DNA from: Desulfosalsimonas propionicica
GTDB lineage: Bacteria > Desulfobacterota > Desulfobacteria > Desulfobacterales > Desulfosalsimonadaceae
Length of the DNA stretch: 64,000 nucleotides
Direction of reading: 5' to 3'
NCBI RefSeq assembly: GCF_013761005.1
Contig: NZ_JACDUS010000002.1
Coordinates: 62,001 to 126,000 of the forward strand
Shown: positions 51,651-59,335 of the stretch, one piece after another
Layout of the letters: the number at the start of each line of letters is the position of its first letter
Position numbering within the stretch: the first letter of the stretch is position 1
Position numbers and translations under genes: made by a program
Notes under the pieces: model-generated
The model's input: only the letters and a program-made list of their open reading frames with translations
What the model was told of the DNA's origin: nothing
Databases searched by the model: none

Positions 51651-52607
51651 ATGAAGCACTGGGTGGCAGAAAAACTCATATGTCCGGACTGCCTGCCGGA
51701 AGAACATTCCCTGAAAACGCAGATCAGCCGAGAGGCCAAAGGCGATATCATTGATGGTAAACTCAATTGCCCGGCCTGCGGGCGCGCCTATGTTGTTCAA
51801 GATGGCATTGCCAACCTGCGCCCGGAAAAAACCCTCAGGGTAAAAGGCGTCAATAACGGATATAATGCGCCGGTTATGCTGTCTGCCTATATGTGGAGCC
51901 ATTTTGGAGACCTGCTGGCCGATGCCCGGGCAACAGACGCCTACCGGATCTGGTCCCAGAGCTTTGTTCCCACAAGCGGCGATGCCCTGGACGTGGGCTG
52001 TGCAGTTGGGCGCCTGAGCTTTGAACTTTCCAAGACCCATGACCGGGTCATCGGCATTGACACCTCTTTTGCGTTTATTGCCAGGGCCCGGCAGATCGTG
52101 CGGGAAAAAAATCTTGATTTCGAGCTTGTGGTGGAGGGCAATCTCACCGAGCGCAAGCATGTGGCCTTTGACAACGGGTGGCATTTTGAAAATATTGATT
52201 TTATCGTGGCCGATGCTTTGGCGCTTCCCTTTGCCGGCCGGGATTTTTCCGGTGTGGCGGCCATTAATGTGCTTGAAAAGGTGCCGGACCCCTTAAAGCA
52301 CTTGGAAGAGATCAACCGGGTATTGCGCCCCAAAGATGCCATGTTTCTCTTTTCAGATCCGTTTTCCTGGGATCCGGCCTTTTCAGCGCCCGAGCGCTGG
52401 CTGGGCGGCAGCGGAAACGGCAGCAGCCCTTACAGCAAGCGGGGCATTGACACCGTCCGCCGGATGTTTGCCGGGGAATTCGGCGTGTTTGATCCGCCCT
52501 TTGAAATTGCTGATCAGGGCAATGTTTCCTGGAAAATCCGAAAAACCGAAAACTTGTGGGAACAAATTAGCTCCCAGTTCCTGGTTGGCTGCAGAAAGGC
52601 CGATTAA
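51651..52607 (+). CDS. Class I SAM methyltransferase with N-terminal zinc-binding (Trm112-like) region
   Basis: 318 residues. C11-x2-C14 and C40-x2-C43 (LICPDCLPEE, LNCPACGRAYVVQDGIANL) form a Trm112-like zinc region. A methyltransferase domain follows with SAM motif ALDVGCAVGRLSFELSKTHDRVIGID (about 106-131) and post-motifs IDFIVADALALPFAGRDFSGVAAINVLEKVPDPLKHLEEINRVLRP. Substrate unknown; the type includes UbiE/BioC-like and natural product enzymes. GCAAGGAGC precedes ATG 51651. The molybdopterin oxidoreductase starts 23 bases after its stop, so they are probably cotranscribed. Confidence 0.85.
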   Translation: MKHWVAEKLICPDCLPEEHSLKTQISREAKGDIIDGKLNCPACGRAYVVQDGIANLRPEKTLRVKGVNNGYNAPVMLSAYMWSHFGDLLADARATDAYRIWSQSFVPTSGDALDVGCAVGRLSFELSKTHDRVIGIDTSFAFIARARQIVREKNLDFELVVEGNLTERKHVAFDNGWHFENIDFIVADALALPFAGRDFSGVAAINVLEKVPDPLKHLEEINRVLRPKDAMFLFSDPFSWDPAFSAPERWLGGSGNGSSPYSKRGIDTVRRMFAGEFGVFDPPFEIADQGNVSWKIRKTENLWEQISSQFLVGCRKAD

Positions 52608-52630
52608 GCATTGTCCAAGGAGCGTCAGTT

Positions 52631-54838
52631 TTGAAACAGCGGCAAGGTATCTGCGGTTTATGCTTTCACAGCCCCGGATGCGGGGTGATTGCCAGTTTTG
52701 ATGAAAACGACCGGATTGTCGGCCTTGAGCCGGACCCGGGCGCGCCCATGGGACAGGTGTTGTGCCCCATGGCCAGAAGCGTGGAGGAAATCGTTTACTC
52801 GGACAAGCGCATCACCCATCCCCTAAAGCGCAAGGGGCCCCGGGGGACCTATGAGTTCGAGCCCATCTCCTGGGATGCAGCCTATGACCTGATTGCGGAA
52901 AAACTTTTGGAAATAAAGGAGCAGTACGGGCCCGAAGCCGTCGGGTTTTATGCCGGTACAGGCTCCTATGAGCGGGCTTTCAAAGATGCCTTTCAGCTAA
53001 AGGGCTCAGAAATCTATCTGGCCTCAAGCATCCTGTTCCCCTATGGATCGCCCAATACCTTCGGGGTGGGGGCCCCGTGTTACACCTCCCTGGGCGTGCT
53101 GGCCCCCAAGCTCACCATGGGCTGCAGACACATTGACATGTATTCGGATGTGGACAATGCAGACCTGATTCTGGTGTGGGGAACCGATCCGTCCACTGCC
53201 ACACCGCCGGCCATGTACAGCCGCCTGGCAAACGCAGCCGCAGAGGGTGCCGAGATCATTGTGATCGATCCGAGGAAAACCCGTTGTGCGGATCTGGAAG
53301 GCAGCCGGTGGATTCCCATACGCCCGGGCTCTGACGGAGCCCTGGCCCTGGGCCTGGCCCATGTAATGATCCGCGACGATCTCTATGACAAGGAGTTTGT
53401 GGAAAACTGGACACAGGGTTTTGATGAATTTGCCCGATATGTCCGTGATTTTCCGCCCCGGCGGGTGGCGGAACTCACCGGGATCCCGGAGGAGACCATC
53501 GTGGATCTGGCAGAGCAGATCGCCGATGCCGAGGGCGCCACTTACATTATGTACACGGGCCTGGAATACACCAAAAGCGGTGTGCAAAACATCCGGGCCG
53601 TGATGGTGCTCTGGGCTCTGGCCGGCCAGCTTGACGTGGAAGGCGGCCGCTGTTTTCTGGGCCCGGACCGGATGTTTCCCCTGCCGGAACACAGGCAGAT
53701 CGCCACCCCGGGTTATGAGAAATCCATTGGGAAAGATCAATTTTCGGTTTACTCGCATTACTGCGGCGGCGAACCCCATGCCAGCCTGCTGCCAAAGGCG
53801 ATTTTGGAGGGCGATCCGTATCCTGTCCGCGCATTGATGGTGCTGGGTGCTTCCCTGATCACCTCCTGGCCCAATGCCGGTCTCTGGCGCCGGGCTCTGG
53901 ATAAGGTCGATTTTCTGGTATGCATGGATCTGCAGATGACAAGGGATGCGGCCTGCGCCGATCTTGTCCTGCCGGCTGCCACAGCTTTTGAGCATTCCTC
54001 GTACTGCTATTACGCAAACACCATCCGGTACCGGGAGCAGTTAATCGAGCCCGTGGGCGAGGCCCGATCCGGTTTTCAGATCTTAACCGGCCTGGCCCAA
54101 CGACTAGGCTATGGAGATTTGTTTCCCGATCATCCGGATGAACTGCTGGCAGACATTCTTCATGAATCCGGCCACACCATGGAAGAGCTCATGGCCGCAG
54201 ACAGAAAGGCCCTTTCCCTGCCCGAAGCACCCATGCGCTTTCACAAGTGGGAGAAGGGACTGCTGCGCAAAGACGGGCAGCCCGGTTTTGAAACCGCTTC
54301 GGGCAAGTTTGAGATTTTTTCCGCCGTTCTTGACCAGCACGGATTTGCCGGGCTCCCGGAGTACGAGGAGTCTGATGAAACCCCGGTGAGCAGCCCGGAA
54401 CTGGCAAAGCGCTACCCGCTGATTCTGGGCACCGGCCCGTTTAAACCGGACATGAAGTCCTGTTTGCGTGCGGTGCCGTCTTTTATCAAAAAATATCCGC
54501 ACCCGGCTCTCCAGATTCACCCGGATGACGCCGAACCCAGAAAAATCAAGACCGGCGACGGCGTCAGCATCAAAACGCCAAGGGGCCAGGTGGTGATGCG
54601 CGCTTTTGTCACCGACCGGATTATGCCGGGTTTTGTGTACGCGCCCGTGGGCGGCGGCGGCCCCCTGGGCACCGTGGAATGGCAGCAGGCCAATGTCAAT
54701 GAAATTACGGACGAGCGGCAATATGATCCCATATCCGGCTTTCCGGTTTACAAAACCCTTTTATGCCAGGTCAAAAAGAAAAAACGGGTGCGCAAAACAG
54801 CTGCTTCTGCCGATCCGAGCCTGGGATGCGGAGGATAA
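52631..54838 (+). CDS. Molybdopterin-dependent oxidoreductase, cytoplasmic
   Basis: 735 residues, DMSO-reductase superfamily. The 4Fe-4S site is C8-x2-C11-x5-C17-x27-C45. Then come ISWDAAYDLIAEKL, FPYGSPNTFGVGAPCYTSLG with C151 as likely Mo/W ligand, ADLILVWGTDP, and the C-terminal cofactor domain (ILGTGPFKPDMKS, HPDDAEPRKIKTGDGVSIKTPRGQVVMRA). No Tat signal, so it acts in the cytoplasm. It resembles acetylene-hydratase/pyrogallol-like or formate-dehydrogenase-like alpha subunits, but no partner subunits are encoded nearby. TTG start after AAGGAGCGTCAGTT. Reaction not assigned. Confidence 0.88.
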   Translation: MKQRQGICGLCFHSPGCGVIASFDENDRIVGLEPDPGAPMGQVLCPMARSVEEIVYSDKRITHPLKRKGPRGTYEFEPISWDAAYDLIAEKLLEIKEQYGPEAVGFYAGTGSYERAFKDAFQLKGSEIYLASSILFPYGSPNTFGVGAPCYTSLGVLAPKLTMGCRHIDMYSDVDNADLILVWGTDPSTATPPAMYSRLANAAAEGAEIIVIDPRKTRCADLEGSRWIPIRPGSDGALALGLAHVMIRDDLYDKEFVENWTQGFDEFARYVRDFPPRRVAELTGIPEETIVDLAEQIADAEGATYIMYTGLEYTKSGVQNIRAVMVLWALAGQLDVEGGRCFLGPDRMFPLPEHRQIATPGYEKSIGKDQFSVYSHYCGGEPHASLLPKAILEGDPYPVRALMVLGASLITSWPNAGLWRRALDKVDFLVCMDLQMTRDAACADLVLPAATAFEHSSYCYYANTIRYREQLIEPVGEARSGFQILTGLAQRLGYGDLFPDHPDELLADILHESGHTMEELMAADRKALSLPEAPMRFHKWEKGLLRKDGQPGFETASGKFEIFSAVLDQHGFAGLPEYEESDETPVSSPELAKRYPLILGTGPFKPDMKSCLRAVPSFIKKYPHPALQIHPDDAEPRKIKTGDGVSIKTPRGQVVMRAFVTDRIMPGFVYAPVGGGGPLGTVEWQQANVNEITDERQYDPISGFPVYKTLLCQVKKKKRVRKTAASADPSLGCGG

Positions 54839-54935
54839 AAAGCGCTTAAAACCCAGTGAGCATCATAGTGACTGTGCGGGTTTGCACTCCCTTTTTTCGA
54901 GTATTATTGTTTAAATTGAAAGGGGGTGTAAAATT

Positions 54936-55073
54936 ATGGCCGAAGAAGAAAAAGACAGGGTCAAAGAGGAAAAAGAGCGGCAACAGGAGATATTGGACAA
55001 GCTGGACAAGGATACAACGGATGCCGAGACGTTGGATCCGGAAAAAGCCAAGAAATCTGAATCAGACAAATGA
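54936..55073 (+). CDS. Small highly charged protein
   Basis: 45 residues (MAEEEKDRVKEEKERQQEIL...), almost all Glu, Lys and Asp, probably one helix. AAAGGGGGTG lies 6 bases before the ATG, which makes translation credible. No family recognised. It lies between the molybdopterin enzyme gene and a small zinc-ribbon gene on the same strand. Confidence 0.5.
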   Translation: MAEEEKDRVKEEKERQQEILDKLDKDTTDAETLDPEKAKKSESDK

Positions 55074-55090
55074 TCTGCCGCTAAAGTCAA

Positions 55091-55145
55091 TTGCGCAAAC
55101 AACACGGGGCCGGGCCGAGTGGTACGGCCCTCTATGTTTGCGCAA
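55091..55145 (+). promoter_or_regulatory. Strong hairpin before the small zinc-ribbon gene
   Basis: TTGCGCAAAC (55091-55100) pairs perfectly with GTTTGCGCAA (55136-55145), with an inner stem GGGCCG/CGGCCC (55112-55117, 55125-55130). A run of A and the AAAGAAAGG ribosome site follow, with no T-run on the plus strand. It could be a processing or attenuation hairpin that controls the next gene. Confidence 0.5.
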
Positions 55146-55163
55146 AAAAAAGAAAGGCGATCC

Positions 55164-55376
55164 ATGACAAAGTCCAAATGCCCGATATGCGGATGTGAAC
55201 AGTTTTACGTCAAGGACCCGGACGACGAATTCGAGGTTTATGAATTTGAATGCCGGGCAGGGGACGTCTGTTTTAACGAGGCCGCAGCCCCCGGCCAATG
55301 CCCGGAAATAGATGCAAGCACAGAAATCTTTTGCAATGCATGTGCCTGGCATGACCGGTTTGAAAAAATCAAATAA
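55164..55376 (+). CDS. Small Cys-rich (zinc-ribbon-like) protein
   Basis: 70 residues. CPICGCEQFYVKDPDDEFEVYEFECRAGDVCF and CNACAW give two Cys groups for a zinc or iron site. This pattern (CPICG-x3-FYVKDP) is familiar from small anaerobe proteins without assigned function. ATG 55164 follows AAAGAAAGGCGATCC. The last 23 bases of its conserved C-terminal region recur at 55958, after the long repeat. Confidence 0.7.
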   Translation: MTKSKCPICGCEQFYVKDPDDEFEVYEFECRAGDVCFNEAAAPGQCPEIDASTEIFCNACAWHDRFEKIK

Positions 55377-55492
55377 GATAGTGCCGGTTGATTTATCACT
55401 TTGATCCAATCCATACCAGCGTCCCTATCGCAAGGCATCCGGCTTTTTTTCATTAATCCAAACAGATTGGTTTCGCAAAAAGCTTTTTAGGA

Positions 55493-55955
55493 ACTTCAAA
55501 AAAGTTGCTGTTAGTGCTTGGTTCTGTAATTTTCGCATGATGCCGGCCCGGTGGCGGTTTGCTCCCTGCTGACCGCTTGCGCGCTCAATGCGACTCGCAA
55601 ACCACCCCGGGCCGGCACCATGGCCGACTGTGTGCAAAGTTTTACACCAAGGGAGTCGGAAGGAACACATTCAAGTCTTAAAAAAGCGTTGTTTTCTTGC
55701 CCGGTCCCGTGGGTTGGCCCGGCAAGAACCTTTCCAAGGAAGCCCAAGGGCGGGGTCGGCTTTTGAAGCGACATTGAGCGTTTTTGCGTGAAAAATTCAA
55801 ACTGTTTGAGCAAGGCAGAGCGGGTTTGTCAATTTTAAGCAAAGGCATTTGATCAATCCGCAAAAACGGTCAGGAGCGAAAAAGCCGACGCCGACCGCAG
55901 GGCTTTCTTCCTTCACAAACAGCGGAGGCGGAAAAAAGCTTTTTACGGTGCCATC
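55493..55955 (+). repeat. Long dispersed repeat element, copy LRE-2
   Basis: Same order as LRE-1. H1 arms are 55537-55562 and 55597-55621. H2 has the perfect 10-bp stem CGTTTTTGCG (55779-55788) with CGCAAAAACG (55859-55868). The end is AGCTTTTTACGGTGCCATC. Just outside the left edge (55477-55490) GCAAAAAGCTTTTT resembles the terminus as well. ORFs inside it (55551-55813) are small and on both strands; none has a ribosome site. Confidence 0.8.
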
Positions 55956-55957
55956 AG

Positions 55958-56014
55958 ACAGAAATCTTTTGCAATGCATGGGCCCGGCACGGTATGCTGG
56001 CAAACATCCGCTAA
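55958..56014 (+). pseudogene. Fragment of a second copy of the small Cys-rich gene
   Basis: 55958-55980 is identical to 55320-55342 (23 bases, from ACAGAAATC to AATGCATG), and the next 11 bases match at 9. Its frame reads TEIFCNAWARHGMLANIR then stop, compared with TEIFCNACAWHDRFEKIK in the intact gene. It looks like the C-terminal remnant of a paralogue cut off by the long repeat element. Confidence 0.5.
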
Positions 56015-56062
56015 AGGCGTTGTCTGACAATCCGGCAATCAGGGTCACAGGGCTGTGGGCGC

Positions 56063-58513
56063 ATGCAAACCCAAATTCGCAGGCTGATTGGAAAAACTGT
56101 ACGCATTATTGTGCCGGTTTTGCTCTTTTTACTTTTGGCAGCCGTGAGCGCGCTCACCCTCGGCCCGGCTGCCCTGGAAAAATACATTACTTACCGGATG
56201 CAGGACGCAGGCCTGGAAAATCCGCAGATATCGGTGGTTTCCCTTGGCCCTTGGGGACTGGATCTAAGGGATGTTTCCGCCGACAACCCGGATTTTCAGA
56301 TCGGTTTTGTTCATTTCAGCTATACCGTAAAGAGTCTGATGCAGGGCCGGGTTACAGAGGTTCTTATCAGCGGCCTGAGATATCATGCAGACATGGACCG
56401 CCGCGTGCCCGCCCCAGCCGCTTCGTCTGCCTCGCCGGATACTCACCGTTTTTCCGGTGCGATATTAAAAGACCAGATCAGCGCACTGGTTTTTTTTGAT
56501 CAAATCCATATCCGCAATTCGGTTCTGGAAATCGGTTTTTCCAACGCCTGCCACACCGTGTTGTTTGACGCCGCCCTATCCGCACAAAACCCCAAAAATC
56601 TTCATTTTTTCGTAAATCCCCTGGTTTACGGCATACCTGTGCATATTCAAGGCCGCATGGATTTAAAGGCCCTGGAAACAAGCGGGCAGATTGGCGTGTT
56701 TGCGCGTCCGGATCCCGCATCACAGCATATGGCCGCAGATTTCCAAAAACCGGACAAAAGGGCCGATTCAAACCTTGAATCGGGGATTGCGGGAAACTGG
56801 TCTGTTGATTTGGGGGGAAAACAAAAAGGGTGGTTTGAAGTTTCAGCCGCCGCCCGCAGCCTTGATTTTTCCGGCCTGGGTATGGAGGCCGGATTGGACA
56901 GGGCTTTTTTTTCAGCCCGGGCCTTTTTTGACAATGAGTGGACATTACACGATGCCAAAGCAGAATTTGGCTTAACCGGGCTTTTTTATAAAGATTTTCA
57001 GATTGATTCCGTAAAATGTGTTCTCACGGAAAAAAGCCGGGATCTGGTCCTGGACGCAGACCTGGGCCGTCCATTTGCGGCATCGCTTCGGATCAACGGC
57101 ACCCGGAGCCGTTTTTCTGAAATCCTGGAAACCGGCAGGTGGCAGGCGGATTTGAACTGGCATCTTACGGGGCAGGTCACTTCGGCACAACTGGCGGCGC
57201 TGCTGCCCGTGGATATCCGGATCAATCCGGCTGCGGGTTTTGATGCGGCAGGCCGGCTTGCGGCCGGTTTTTCGTCTGCCGGGACCGATAAGAAGCAATC
57301 AGGCCAAAATTCCTGGTTTGTGGATCTGCAAACGGAAAAATTCGCATTTACGCCTGTTAACATCCATGTTCCGGAAAGCCTTTTAACTGTTCAGGGCCTG
57401 GTACTGCCCGGTCCTGTTTCCGTAAAAGGCAGCCCCAAAGGGTGGAAGACCCGCATTTACGCCAAAGTCAGCCAAGTCCGGATGGCATCGCACGGCATTG
57501 ACATCCGGGATGCCACCCTGGATCTTGCGCTGGTTGTCAATGATGAAACCGCAGAACCCGGCAATTTTGCTGTTTCTTCGATTCAATATGACGGCATTGC
57601 GCTGCCGGCTGTCACCGGCACGGCCCTTGTCCGGGTCCAAACCCGGGATCGGCTTTTGCGCCCCGCCCTGCAGCCGGAATTGACCGTTTCCGTTGAAAAC
57701 GGAGACATTGACTGGCCCCAATCCGGCCTCAAAGCCGCGGGCATCAGCGGCCTTGTGCAAATCCGGGACCTTTTTCCCTTGACCACGCCGGGCAATCAGC
57801 GCATAGATATCAAAAGGCTGCAGGCCGGAGAACTGGCACTTGAAGACGGATTTGTGATATTTCGGATCGAACCCGAAAGCCTGTTTCTGGAAAAAACCCG
57901 ATGGCGGCTGCCAGACGGCGGAGTTCTGACAGCCCATTCGTCCAGGCTGGACTTTGATCCACTGGCCGCAGATTTGGAGGTTTTTTTTCAGGACGTGGAT
58001 CTTGTCGGTATGGCTGCCAGGTTCACCGAGGGAAAAATTATTGGCAGCGGCCGGGTTCACGGCCGGGTTCCAGTTCAATGGGAGCCGGAGCGTATCCGAA
58101 TTGGCAGGGGGTTTTTGTATTCGGTGCCCGGCAAAGGGCGTTTCGGAATTAAAGACGAAAAATGGCGCAATGCCCTGATGTTTTACGTGCGCGATGCCCT
58201 GGCCGGACATCGGTATCTTTCACTGCTTTCAAAACGCCTGGAAAAGGCCCTGGGCGATTTTGAGTACCATTTTCTGTCCATCAACCTGGAGCCGGGAAAT
58301 CAGGATGCCGCAGCCCGGATCGAACTGCGGGGCAAGGGGGTTGAGGGCGAATCTCCCCAGGAGGTGGGAAGCCTTGTGATCAACGTCAATGCCATTGAAG
58401 AGATCTTAAACCGGGTATTGGGATTTTACAGCACAAAGGACCGATCCATTGCAGAGGCCCTGGATGTACTTTTTGAGGATTCCCGTAAAAGCGACCAGGG
58501 CAGTGGAAAATGA
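56063..58513 (+). CDS. ydbH: YdbH-family AsmA-like intermembrane lipid transport protein
   Basis: 816 residues. One N-terminal membrane anchor (about 13-37, TVRIIVPVLLFLLLAAVSALTLG) is followed by a long, mostly beta-strand periplasmic region, as in AsmA-like bridge proteins. The C-terminal part (GSGRVHGRVPVQWEPERIRIGRGFLYSVPGKGRFGIKDE, LNLEPG-like strands, SLVINVNAIEEILNRVLGFYSTKD) fits the YdbH/dicarboxylate-transport-like domain. In E. coli YdbH acts with TamB and YhdP in phospholipid movement to the outer membrane, with YnbE and YdbL; both follow here, which supports the call. No strong ribosome site at ATG 56063. Confidence 0.85.
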   Translation: MQTQIRRLIGKTVRIIVPVLLFLLLAAVSALTLGPAALEKYITYRMQDAGLENPQISVVSLGPWGLDLRDVSADNPDFQIGFVHFSYTVKSLMQGRVTEVLISGLRYHADMDRRVPAPAASSASPDTHRFSGAILKDQISALVFFDQIHIRNSVLEIGFSNACHTVLFDAALSAQNPKNLHFFVNPLVYGIPVHIQGRMDLKALETSGQIGVFARPDPASQHMAADFQKPDKRADSNLESGIAGNWSVDLGGKQKGWFEVSAAARSLDFSGLGMEAGLDRAFFSARAFFDNEWTLHDAKAEFGLTGLFYKDFQIDSVKCVLTEKSRDLVLDADLGRPFAASLRINGTRSRFSEILETGRWQADLNWHLTGQVTSAQLAALLPVDIRINPAAGFDAAGRLAAGFSSAGTDKKQSGQNSWFVDLQTEKFAFTPVNIHVPESLLTVQGLVLPGPVSVKGSPKGWKTRIYAKVSQVRMASHGIDIRDATLDLALVVNDETAEPGNFAVSSIQYDGIALPAVTGTALVRVQTRDRLLRPALQPELTVSVENGDIDWPQSGLKAAGISGLVQIRDLFPLTTPGNQRIDIKRLQAGELALEDGFVIFRIEPESLFLEKTRWRLPDGGVLTAHSSRLDFDPLAADLEVFFQDVDLVGMAARFTEGKIIGSGRVHGRVPVQWEPERIRIGRGFLYSVPGKGRFGIKDEKWRNALMFYVRDALAGHRYLSLLSKRLEKALGDFEYHFLSINLEPGNQDAAARIELRGKGVEGESPQEVGSLVINVNAIEEILNRVLGFYSTKDRSIAEALDVLFEDSRKSDQGSGK

Positions 58514-58541
58514 TAAAACCGATAAACCAGGGAGGGGTTTT

Positions 58542-58766
58542 ATGAAAACGGTTATTGCAGGGGCGCTTGTGGTAATCATGGCCGCGGCCGGCGCCTGCAC
58601 AAGGCATCATGTAACGGCCGATACCACTCACCGGGTGGAAATTGCCCCGATTCATGTCACCGTGGACGTGAATTTAAAAGTGCAAAAGGCTTTGGACGAG
58701 GCCTTGAGCTTTCAGGGGGAAATGAATGAAATATTTACCGAAGAAGAGCTCAAACAACTTCAATAA
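58542..58766 (+). CDS. ynbE: YnbE-like small lipoprotein
   Basis: 74 residues. Lipobox AAAGAC after MKTVIAGALVVIM, so an outer-membrane lipoprotein. HRVEIAPIHVTVDVNLKVQKALDEAL is the YnbE core strand (x-P-I-x-V-T-V-D-V-N). In E. coli YnbE pairs by a beta-strand with the end of YdbH, extending the bridge to the outer membrane. GGGAGGGG precedes the ATG, 28 bases after ydbH. Confidence 0.85.
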   Translation: MKTVIAGALVVIMAAAGACTRHHVTADTTHRVEIAPIHVTVDVNLKVQKALDEALSFQGEMNEIFTEEELKQLQ

Positions 58767-58787
58767 TGTATTTTTTCGGGGGGAAAA

Positions 58788-59189
58788 ATGAAAACAACGC
58801 ATAAAATTGTCCGTATTTTTGCCCTGGTGTTTCTTTGCGCCCTGATGACGGCTCCTGCTTTTGCCCAGAGCAAGAAGGATGTGGTCGCCAGCATGCGCGA
58901 CCGCCACCCGGCCCTGATGGCGGCCAAGAACAAGGGGCAGGTGGGCGAGGCCTGGACCGGCCTGGTGGGCCTGGTATCGGCCAATGCGCCGGCAGCGGTG
59001 CAAAAACTGGTGGATGCGGAAAACCATGACCGCAAACAGCTTTTCAGAATCATTGCCGGCGAGACCAGCGCTTCTGTGCAGGAAGTGGCGCGGCAGAACC
59101 GGATACGCATGTATCGTCTGGCCAAAGATCACCATTTTGTCCAGGATGCAAACCGCAACTGGGTCAAGAAAAAGGATCTGGCTCAGTGA
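58788..59189 (+). CDS. ydbL: YdbL-like periplasmic protein (DUF1318)
   Basis: 133 residues. Signal peptide MKTTHKIVRIFALVFLCALM with cleavage after AFA. The mature part (MRDRHPALMAAKNKGQVGEAWTGLVGL...RIIAGETSASVQEVARQNRIRMYRLAK) matches DUF1318: KxxGxVGE followed by EN..R..LF. YdbL is a periplasmic partner thought to help order the YdbH-YnbE complex. Third gene of the operon, 21 bases after ynbE. Confidence 0.88.
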   Translation: MKTTHKIVRIFALVFLCALMTAPAFAQSKKDVVASMRDRHPALMAAKNKGQVGEAWTGLVGLVSANAPAAVQKLVDAENHDRKQLFRIIAGETSASVQEVARQNRIRMYRLAKDHHFVQDANRNWVKKKDLAQ

Positions 59190-59249
59190 TGCGGCTAATG
59201 CAATATCTTGAAATGTTTCATACTTGACACATGCACGGATTCCTGCGAT

Positions 59250-59290
59250 ATCAAACTTTTTACGGCACCATCTGACATCTGGTCTTTATG
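59250..59290. repeat. Remnant of the palindromic element end (PAL-4)
   Basis: TCAAACTTTTTACGGCACCATCTGA then GGTCTTTATGGG resembles the right end plus the extra tail of PAL-2 and PAL-3. The rest of the element is absent. TTGACA at 59224 just upstream could be a promoter -35 for the following TRAP operon. Confidence 0.55.
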
Positions 59291-59335
59291 GGTGAATCAG
59301 CCAAACTTTCCTTTCCAGGACAAAGGGGACCGACC

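Noticed and set aside
55511-55813. Minus-strand 100-codon ORF in the second long repeat
   Set aside because: It has no counterpart in the first copy, no start signal and no family features.
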